DNA of 46,468 nt, taken from contig CANGGG010000014.1 of the NCBI GenBank assembly GCA_947453415.1, positions 1 to 46,468 on the forward strand, written 5' to 3'. The notes beneath the pieces are model-generated. The model was not told the origin of the DNA. It searched no databases and saw nothing but the letters and a program-made list of their open reading frames with translations. This stretch comes from Bacteroidota bacterium (GTDB taxonomy: Bacteria; Bacteroidota; Bacteroidia; UKL13-3). Positions 40,636 through 46,468 of this stretch are shown in pieces. Each line of letters starts with the position of its first letter. Position 1 is the first letter of the stretch. Both the position numbers and the translations under genes were made by a program.

Positions 40636-43600
40636 TTATTGCCTTATTAAAGTAATGCTGCCATGTACTGTTTTTTCTGATTCTTTGTCGTTGAACTTGT
40701 ATTTAAATACATAAAAATAAACACCATCCGTATTTTGATTGCCATCATTATCGGTTTTGCCATTCCAATTGATTCCATCATTTCCTTTGCCATCGGCATT
40801 TCCCTCAAAAACTTTATTTCCCCAGCGGTTATAAATTTTTATTTCATAAAAAGTTTGACCTAAAATTTCAATGTCAAAAGCATCATTTATTCCATCATTA
40901 TTGGGCGTAAAAACATTGGGAATTTTCAGTAATCGGGCAGTAGGAATGATAATTTTGCAAATTGTATCAAAGCAAGCGCCTGCATTTTGGGCCACCAAAC
41001 AAACTTTAAAACTATCAACTAAACTTTTGTAGTCGTGCGTAGGATTTTGAAGATTAGAAAAATTATTTATACCTGAACTAGGTTGTCCAAAATCCCAAAA
41101 ATAACTGGTTGCACTGATAGATTTATTTATAAAAGAATCGATTGGTGATCGAGATTCATTTATATCAAAATCGGCTTTTATGTTTCTTACATAAATGGCG
41201 TGAATGCCAGTGTCAATACAGGCAATGCTAATTTTTGGGGTAGGAATTAATTGAATTATATAACTACCAGAATCTTTAAAACTATAGTTAAATACTGAAT
41301 CTGTTCTGGGTGATAATGGTAAAGAAAAACCGTTACTAGCTTGCCATAAAAACTGGCTATACATGGTATCTGCTTTAGCTAAAATAGTAAATACATCGTT
41401 TGCACAAATAGTATCTGGACCAAATAATTGAACCAAAGGTTTATCAAAAACAGTAATATAAACTGGCTTTGCATTTGGGTTTAAAGTATCAGGAAATACG
41501 GAAGTGCAATACACTGTTTGACCTGTAATTTCATTCACCAATGAATCGGTGCCTAATAACAAAACTCGATATCTGCCGGCCTTTACCAATGAAAAATTAG
41601 TATTTGAATCTTTATCGGTTGAAACAATAAAATTTTCAGGGCCGTTAATAGTCCATTGCCAACTCTGTAATTGAACGCCAGTGGTATTATTCATTTTAAA
41701 CTTTACTGGGCTACAGCCAATGGTATCGCCACTTAAAAAGCTATATTTTGGAGTTGGGCCTTTAATAACTACTGGCAAAGTGATGCTATCTATACAACCA
41801 TAATTGGATGTAACTACCAGCTTAACTTTAAACGAGTCGTTAGTGGAATAATCATGTACAGGATTTTGTTCTAAACTAATGGTTTTTGAATCACCAAATT
41901 CCCAATGCCATGTTATAATTTTTTGTTTTACATAATAATTAGGTAAAGAATCGTTCACCTGAGAAGCATCATGAAAACGAACTACTTTTGGTGCGCAAAT
42001 TAAATTATCGCTAATTGGCGCTATAGCTGCGTTGATATCTACTACATTTATATTTCTAAAATTTATTAATGTATCTTTACATCCATTGCTGTCTTGAACT
42101 ACCAATGATATTTTAAAGTTCCCTACGGTTTTATACTTATGTTTTGGTATAATGCCATAGAATGCATAGCCAGTTGTGTCGCCAAAATTCCACCAAATTT
42201 TTTCCAGATTTGCAACTGCCCTTTCAACTTTTTTCCAGTTTCCAGTATAACCAGAATAATATTCAAAGTTATCTTCAAAAGGCACAGCATCTTTTAAACA
42301 ATAAACAATGGTATCATTATCGGTAGTTTTACCAAAACCAAGATTAATTGTGTATTCATAACTTAACGAACAGCCTTGTCTATTTGTTAAAGTAACTATT
42401 ATTGTTCTGCATCCAGAAGAGTTAAAAACATAATTTCGTTGATGAATGATAGAATCGGTTAAAGAAAAATTTTGAACGTCATGAAATTGATTGGCATTAT
42501 ATAAACAAGGGCGAACATCGAAGGTTGCTGAAACCAAACTATCTTGAATAGAATCAACCATCGTTAATGTAACATGATATGGTTTGCATTTATCAGCTAC
42601 TTTAATTTCAAACATGGGTTTTAACTTTAAAATTTGAAACATGTGATGGTACCAAGCAGTGTCGTAACAATTGCCGTTTTTAATGATTAATCCTACAGTA
42701 ACCCAACCCTTATCATCTGCCACATTGTTGTAAAAAGTATCTAAAAAATTACTATCAACTTTTATGTTTATCCAATTATCTTTTCCAGCAGCTGAGTCCA
42801 AATTAATCCAAATTTTTTCTCGTCCACAAGCGGGTAAAGTTTCCTCAAATTTAAACACAAACGCATTATTAATACAATGCTTTGGTGGTCCATTTTTACC
42901 CGGAGGAAAAGTATAATAATATAATCCTCTTCTATTAGGTAAATCTGGTTTTGCATTTGGTGAATTGATAATGACTAAAGAAGAATCAATATCACTGCAA
43001 TTTTTGATGGTGTCTTTTAAAATCAATTTTACATTATAACAGCTAGGATTTACTTGATTATACTTGTGTTTTACTTGCGTACTATCTTTGCTGTATCTAC
43101 AATTTATTCCTACATTTATTCCTCGTTTGGTATCAGTGGTGCAGGGCGGGGCAAATCCATCGTCAAAATCCCAAAGCCAATTGGTTACATTTTGATAAAA
43201 ACATGAAATTTCTGGAGGAGGAACCCTAAAAAAAACAGTATCGTTTGATGCACATTGAAATTCGTTTATTGGCCTAACATCTACATTTGCTATTATTGCG
43301 TTTGGGCCATATATTTCAATGGTTGTATCAATCCTTATTTTGCAATTTGATCCATAAAAAGCATACATGCTTACATGATATAAACCGCAATTAAATAACC
43401 TAATTGAATCTGTTTTATAGTCTTTAACATACCTAAAATTAAATACAGAATCCATCAATTCACCATCAGCATTCCTAATTCCCCAAAATATTTTATCACC
43501 ATACACGGCATCTTTGTATGAAAAAATAAAGTTTTGTTTGCTGTAGCATTTATTAACAGATGTAATGGTAATTTTATTATCAAATACTTTTTTATTTACG

Positions 43601-44451
43601 CCAATATACCTAATAAAAGTTTCACTACAATTATCAATATCAATCACATATAAACTAGGATAATAAAGGTCTGGTAAAGCGTAACTATGGTTAAAAATAG
43701 TCCATTTTGTGTTGGAAGAATCAATATTTCCATCACCAAAATCCCAAACAAATTTTTTAACTTTTGAAAAGGGTATGGTGGAGGTGTTTTGAAAAGTTTG
43801 AATGGTAGTATCACATCTAGTAGAATAACTATCGAATGCTATTAAATCCATTTTTGGTAAAATGGTTATTGCGTTGTTTTTTTCTAAACGAGTTAAACAT
43901 CCATTAGAATCGGTAACTTCCAAAATTAAGGAATACAAACCACCCGCAATATTTTTGTAGTTATGGCAAATGGTATCAGTAAAATTTACCGTTGTATCAA
44001 AATCTCCATCGCCCCAAAGGAAAGTATGCTTTGCAATTTTACTGCCACTTGTTCCAGCCCTTGAGGTATCTTTTATGCAAACTAAATTGCCTTTAAAACA
44101 TTGTTTGATATTGGAAAGAATTCTGAAATCAGCTATTGGTAAAGCCACTACTTGAATTGGATTTCCGGTAATGATACATTGTGAATTATTGGTAAAAACA
44201 ATGGTTAATGTAGGTGTAAACGTTCCAATTATTGGATAATTATAGGTAGGATTTGGCTGTGTATTAGTTAATCCATTTCCAAAATTCCATGCATAAGTGC
44301 TTGGCGTAAGTCCTGCGGTATAAGTGGCACTAAAATTAAGGGCGTTATTAATGCAAACTACATTAGAACTAGTAACAATGGTACAAGTTTGTGCGCCTAA
44401 TTTTAAAAAGGGAAATAGTAAAAATAGGAATATGTAATTTTTTTTTACCAA
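40636..44451 (-). CDS. large PKD-domain surface protein with T9SS type B sorting domain, paralogue B
   Basis: A 1271-residue paralogue of the gene at 35885-39664, same order of parts: signal peptide (LGAQ), YAWNFGNG, FVWDFGDGNID, WLWDFDDGFAPPC, the Cys-rich CGREKIWINLDS and GWVTVGLIIKNGNCYDTAWYH module (about 582-602), further PKD units (IWWNFGDTTGY, WHWEFGDSKT) and the type B tail (NVFTPNNDGINDAF, IYNRWGNKVFEG, NWNGKTDNDG). N- and C-terminal parts are nearly the same as paralogue A, while residues of about 270-380 and 620-760 diverge, so variation is concentrated in the middle. It is followed by no terminator before the convergent gene. Surface display by the T9SS is expected; binding partner unknown. 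Confidence 0.9.
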   Translation of the reverse strand: MVKKNYIFLFLLFPFLKLGAQTCTIVTSSNVVCINNALNFSATYTAGLTPSTYAWNFGNGLTNTQPNPTYNYPIIGTFTPTLTIVFTNNSQCIITGNPIQVVALPIADFRILSNIKQCFKGNLVCIKDTSRAGTSGSKIAKHTFLWGDGDFDTTVNFTDTICHNYKNIAGGLYSLILEVTDSNGCLTRLEKNNAITILPKMDLIAFDSYSTRCDTTIQTFQNTSTIPFSKVKKFVWDFGDGNIDSSNTKWTIFNHSYALPDLYYPSLYVIDIDNCSETFIRYIGVNKKVFDNKITITSVNKCYSKQNFIFSYKDAVYGDKIFWGIRNADGELMDSVFNFRYVKDYKTDSIRLFNCGLYHVSMYAFYGSNCKIRIDTTIEIYGPNAIIANVDVRPINEFQCASNDTVFFRVPPPEISCFYQNVTNWLWDFDDGFAPPCTTDTKRGINVGINCRYSKDSTQVKHKYNQVNPSCYNVKLILKDTIKNCSDIDSSLVIINSPNAKPDLPNRRGLYYYTFPPGKNGPPKHCINNAFVFKFEETLPACGREKIWINLDSAAGKDNWINIKVDSNFLDTFYNNVADDKGWVTVGLIIKNGNCYDTAWYHHMFQILKLKPMFEIKVADKCKPYHVTLTMVDSIQDSLVSATFDVRPCLYNANQFHDVQNFSLTDSIIHQRNYVFNSSGCRTIIVTLTNRQGCSLSYEYTINLGFGKTTDNDTIVYCLKDAVPFEDNFEYYSGYTGNWKKVERAVANLEKIWWNFGDTTGYAFYGIIPKHKYKTVGNFKISLVVQDSNGCKDTLINFRNINVVDINAAIAPISDNLICAPKVVRFHDASQVNDSLPNYYVKQKIITWHWEFGDSKTISLEQNPVHDYSTNDSFKVKLVVTSNYGCIDSITLPVVIKGPTPKYSFLSGDTIGCSPVKFKMNNTTGVQLQSWQWTINGPENFIVSTDKDSNTNFSLVKAGRYRVLLLGTDSLVNEITGQTVYCTSVFPDTLNPNAKPVYITVFDKPLVQLFGPDTICANDVFTILAKADTMYSQFLWQASNGFSLPLSPRTDSVFNYSFKDSGSYIIQLIPTPKISIACIDTGIHAIYVRNIKADFDINESRSPIDSFINKSISATSYFWDFGQPSSGINNFSNLQNPTHDYKSLVDSFKVCLVAQNAGACFDTICKIIIPTARLLKIPNVFTPNNDGINDAFDIEILGQTFYEIKIYNRWGNKVFEGNADGKGNDGINWNGKTDNDGNQNTDGVYFYVFKYKFNDKESEKTVHGSITLIRQ

Positions 44452-44509
44452 AATGATTCACCAAATTGTTTAAAAAGTATTTTCAAGAAGCTTAAAAATA
44501 TACTTATAA

Positions 44510-44517
44510 CAAATATA
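44510..44517 (-). promoter_or_regulatory. -7 promoter element of PKD paralogue B
   Basis: TATATTTG on the minus strand is an exact match to TAnnTTTG, 58 nt before the ATG at 44451. The -33 position has no TTTG. Confidence 0.4.
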
Positions 44518-44594
44518 TGTTAAATCAAATAGACTATAGAGTTAAAAAACTTAAAAATTTATTAAAAATTATGAGGTTTTAAAAGTAAATATAC

Positions 44595-45110
44595 TTACTT
44601 TATTTGAAGCAATTTGGCTAAATCATCTTCTAATGTAACAAGAGGTTTTTCAATGATTCTGCCTAATTCTTTTCCATCTTTAAAAAATATAAAAGTTGGA
44701 ATATTTGAAACCTGAATAACGGAAATATTAAATGCCGCTGTATTCTTGTTTTCGTCCACCATGATCATTTCAATTTGGTTATTGGGAACACCTATTGAGT
44801 TCATTATTTTAAAAAATCGGGACAATTCTCTTTGTGTATCACCGCACCATGAACCCGCAATTACAAGCACTTTTATTTCATTTTTTAAAGGTTTTAAACT
44901 GTTAATTATTCCTAGGTTTGGAACATAATTATTATATTCTTCATCAAACCAACTAAAATTTTTGTTGCCAGTTAAAATGGCTTGAGTTGTTATACCATTT
45001 AATATCATTTTGGAGTTGCTGTTTTTATTAAAAATACTACACGAACTAAATGTAATTATGCTTAAAAATATTCCTATTTTTATATAATATTTATTCAAAA
45101 CCTTATTCAT
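44595..45110 (-). CDS. thioredoxin-fold lipoprotein with a single active-site cysteine
   Basis: A 171-residue lipoprotein (FSSC, lipidated Cys24). Residues of about 60-170 form a thioredoxin fold: VLVIAGSWCGDTQRELSRFFK, MIMVDENKN, and SNIPTFIFFKDGKELGRI, which contains the conserved cis-Pro. The active site reads Cys89-Gly-Asp-Thr92: the first cysteine is kept but the resolving cysteine is Thr, so it cannot form the usual internal disulfide. It could be a monothiol redox, peroxidase-like or binding protein. Its ATG overlaps the stop of the CxxCH lipoprotein gene by 8 nt (ATGAATAA), so the pair is translated together, which hints at a shared envelope redox role. Confidence 0.85.
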   Translation of the reverse strand: MNKVLNKYYIKIGIFLSIITFSSCSIFNKNSNSKMILNGITTQAILTGNKNFSWFDEEYNNYVPNLGIINSLKPLKNEIKVLVIAGSWCGDTQRELSRFFKIMNSIGVPNNQIEMIMVDENKNTAAFNISVIQVSNIPTFIFFKDGKELGRIIEKPLVTLEDDLAKLLQIK

Positions 45111-45576
45111 TTATTGGCATTTTATTGATTCTTTTCAATGGACCGCTGCAGTAATTTTGGTGGCAGGCCACGCATTTTCCAATATACAAATTATAATATT
45201 TTTTTTGTTCAGTTGGATGATTAAAAACTTCGTAATATGCCTTTTGAAAAACCTTGGCATGTTCAAAAAAAGAAGGCTCTAACACATTTTTATCGGTAGG
45301 TTCTACTAAGTAAAAACGAAGGAAAGGATACTGCAAACTATCTAATTTTTCTCCACGTAATATTTTAGCTTTTATACTGTCGGCATTTGCTGCCATGCTG
45401 CGCATCATTAACGCCATTGGTTTTGGCGTATTTGGATCCATAATGGTAGGTTTACTACAGCTTGCAGCACTGTCTTTTTTAATTGCTTCTTGTTTTGGTG
45501 CTTGGTTATTAGCACATGAATTTACAAACAGAAAACTAGCAAATAATAGACTAGATAAGAAAAATATTTTTTTCAT
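45103..45576 (-). CDS. cytochrome c-like CxxCH lipoprotein
   Basis: A 157-residue lipoprotein counted from the ATG at 45576, which starts an ideal signal (MKKIFFLSSLLFASFLFVNSC, lipidated Cys21). A longer reading from 45645 would add 23 residues before the signal and is unlikely. After a linker, an alpha-helical region (about 50-125) precedes Cys135-Val-Ala-Cys138-His139, a c-type haem attachment motif placed near the C-terminus, followed by another Cys in NYC. Helix length and the late CxxCH resemble periplasmic cytochrome c' -like proteins, but family membership is uncertain. It overlaps the thioredoxin-fold gene by 8 nt. Confidence 0.82.
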   Translation of the reverse strand: MKKIFFLSSLLFASFLFVNSCANNQAPKQEAIKKDSAASCSKPTIMDPNTPKPMALMMRSMAANADSIKAKILRGEKLDSLQYPFLRFYLVEPTDKNVLEPSFFEHAKVFQKAYYEVFNHPTEQKKYYNLYIGKCVACHQNYCSGPLKRINKMPINE

Positions 45577-45633
45577 GAAATGGATTTTAAATGAGGCAAC
45601 AAGGATAATTTTTGTTGTTATTGAATGAGAAAA

Positions 45634-45669
45634 AAGCAATCTCACTATAATATTACAGTGAGATTGCTT
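45634..45669 (-). terminator. hairpin terminator after the DUF4920 gene
   Basis: A perfect 13-bp stem (AAGCAATCTCACT / AGTGAGATTGCTT) with a 10-nt loop, followed on the minus strand by a run of six T. It is built from part of the dispersed repeat at 45658-45696 and lies 42 nt past the DUF4920 stop codon. Confidence 0.75.
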
Positions 45670-45696
45670 CTCACGCTTTGGCGTGATCGCAATGAC
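45658..45696. repeat. dispersed palindromic repeat (GAGATTGCTTC...GCAATGAC family), copy 2
   Basis: GTGAGATTGCTTC, an inner hairpin TCACGC-TTTG-GCGTGA, and TCGCAATGAC. The outer words are the right half of the element at 31341-31406. The same words are known to me as intergenic repeats in many bacterial genomes, but I cannot name the family with certainty. Confidence 0.65.
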
Positions 45697-45710
45697 GTTT
45701 GATTTTTAAT

Positions 45711-46220
45711 TTATTTTAAAATAACACCGCTTGCTTCAAAAACCAATTCGCTTTTTGGTTCTTTAATAGCAGCTATTTCCTCTTTAGTTTGGTTGTCATC
45801 TTTTGCAAATTCTTTTAAATCGGCAATGCTTGTCACTTCAATTTTTGCCACACCATCTACAATGGCAGTTTTACCGGAACAATCCATAGGCATAAAAAAT
45901 GCATAATCTTTAAAAGTTACTCTCATGCTTTCGCCATTAGCACCTTTAATATTCATCCAACAGCCTTTCTTTTGGCAAACTGCTTCTACTTCTCCAGTTA
46001 ATTTAACTGCAAATTCTTTTTTGTCGCCCATAGCAGCTTTCAAATCGCTAAATGCAATTGCGCTATCTGCTGTAATTTTAGCACCGTAATATGTTTCTTG
46101 TGTTGAGGTGTCTTTTGTTTGAGTTGTGTCAGAGGTTGTTCCTTCTGGTTTTGTTGCACTTCCGTTTCCACAAGAAAATAGGGTAAATGCCACTGCTGAT
46201 AATAATACTATTTTTTTCAT
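45711..46220 (-). CDS. DUF4920 domain lipoprotein
   Basis: A 169-residue lipoprotein (LFSC, lipidated Cys17) with a Thr/Ser-rich linker (residues 20-42) and a DUF4920 domain. Hallmarks are YYGAKI at 44-49, VEAVCQKKGCWMNI at 78-91 with Cys82 and Cys87, VTFKDYAFFMPMD at 101-113, and Cys114. The conserved CxxxxCWM segment and the aromatic FKDY motif suggest a metal or small-ligand site, but the family has no assigned function. It has its own terminator downstream. The upstream -7 candidate, TTAATTTG on the minus strand at 46244-46251, is one base off consensus. Confidence 0.9.
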   Translation of the reverse strand: MKKIVLLSAVAFTLFSCGNGSATKPEGTTSDTTQTKDTSTQETYYGAKITADSAIAFSDLKAAMGDKKEFAVKLTGEVEAVCQKKGCWMNIKGANGESMRVTFKDYAFFMPMDCSGKTAIVDGVAKIEVTSIADLKEFAKDDNQTKEEIAAIKEPKSELVFEASGVILK

Positions 46221-46323
46221 AATTTTTTCAATAATTTATGTTGCAAATTAACTGTTTTAAAGTTTAATAAATAACCAAAAATTTTCTTAATTATTTTTTT
46301 TGTATGTGCTAGTATTTATAAAT

Positions 46324-46360
46324 AAAAAAGCCCTTCAAAATATTTTTGAAGGGCTTTTTT
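46324..46360 (-). terminator. strong hairpin terminator of the right-edge gene
   Basis: A perfect 17-bp stem (AAAAAAGCCCTTCAAAA / its complement) with a 3-nt loop, ending in a run of six T in either direction. It lies 16 nt beyond the stop codon of the truncated minus-strand gene at 46376. Confidence 0.9.
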
Positions 46361-46375
46361 ATAGTTGAAAATTAA

Positions 46376-46468
46376 TTATAAACCTGCGCTGATTGCGTTT
46401 AGTTTATCGCCTAATTCTTTAGCTACAGCTTCTTGTTTATTCATTTGAGCTACTTGCATACAATAGGT
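46376..46468 (-). CDS. C-terminal end of an unidentified protein, truncated by the window edge
   Basis: Thirty codons and a stop on the minus strand, continuing beyond the right edge. The visible part has a Cys near its start, then MNKQEAVAKELGDKLNAISAGL, an amphipathic helix. A strong terminator 16 nt downstream supports a real gene end. Too little is visible to name it; small helical lipoproteins with Cys motifs are common in this phylum. Confidence 0.55.
   Translation of the reverse strand, partial: TYCMQVAQMNKQEAVAKELGDKLNAISAGL

Noticed and set aside
35885-44451. Tandem internal DNA repeats or CRISPR-like array within the PKD genes
   Set aside because: The repetition is at the level of diverged PKD domains and gene paralogy; there are no short regular repeats with unique spacers.

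Overview
The window is chromosomal DNA of an AT-rich member of the Bacteroidota. The evidence is seven proteins ending in type IX secretion (T9SS) sorting domains, the families DUF1573, DUF4834 and DUF4920, start codons without Shine-Dalgarno sequences, and promoters of the Bacteroidota form (TTTG, 19-21 bp, TAnnTTTG). I see no tRNA, rRNA, CRISPR, transposase or phage gene. The genus cannot be fixed from the sequence.

Layout. 1-3.5 kb: minus-strand genes for a truncated alpha/beta-hydrolase-like protein, a DUF1573 protein, an outer-membrane-type beta protein and a saccharopine dehydrogenase-like enzyme. 3.6-8.2 kb: a 44-residue lipoprotein, superoxide dismutase with an inverted repeat at its promoter, an OmpA-type coiled-coil protein, DUF4834, FkbM methyltransferase and a sugar nucleotidyltransferase. 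8.3-10.8 kb: two almost identical tandem ssb genes without the usual acidic tail, a small membrane protein, a zinc-ribbon protein and an SPFH protein. 11-17 kb: a T9SS cargo with a CxxCH motif, a U32 family RNA-modification-type protein, and an overlapping pair of outer-membrane genes.

17-27.6 kb is the most unusual part. An ECF sigma factor gene overlaps by 4 nt a gene for a membrane-anchored anti-sigma-like protein whose C-terminus is a T9SS type B (gliding-motility-associated) domain. A 2006-residue PKD-type surface protein with the same terminal domain follows, and a 921-residue type B cargo is divergently transcribed. This suggests a regulator that carries the same tail as the proteins it may control.

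28.5-31.3 kb holds a FixL-like haem-PAS histidine kinase, seven nt upstream of a receiver domain fused to a CRP/FNR-type DNA-binding protein. This would be FixJ and FixK functions in one polypeptide. 31.3-35.9 kb has dispersed repeats, a DEAD-box helicase with a promoter-adjacent hairpin, SppA, a lipoprotein and an NTF2-like protein. 35.9-44.5 kb contains two paralogous PKD/type B giants (1259 and 1271 residues) flanking an opposite-strand type A cargo. 44.6-46.5 kb holds a CxxCH lipoprotein overlapping a thioredoxin-fold lipoprotein, a DUF4920 lipoprotein and the end of another gene.

Most operons end in clear hairpin terminators, several shared between convergent genes. Protein functions are assigned from recalled family motifs; no database search was run.
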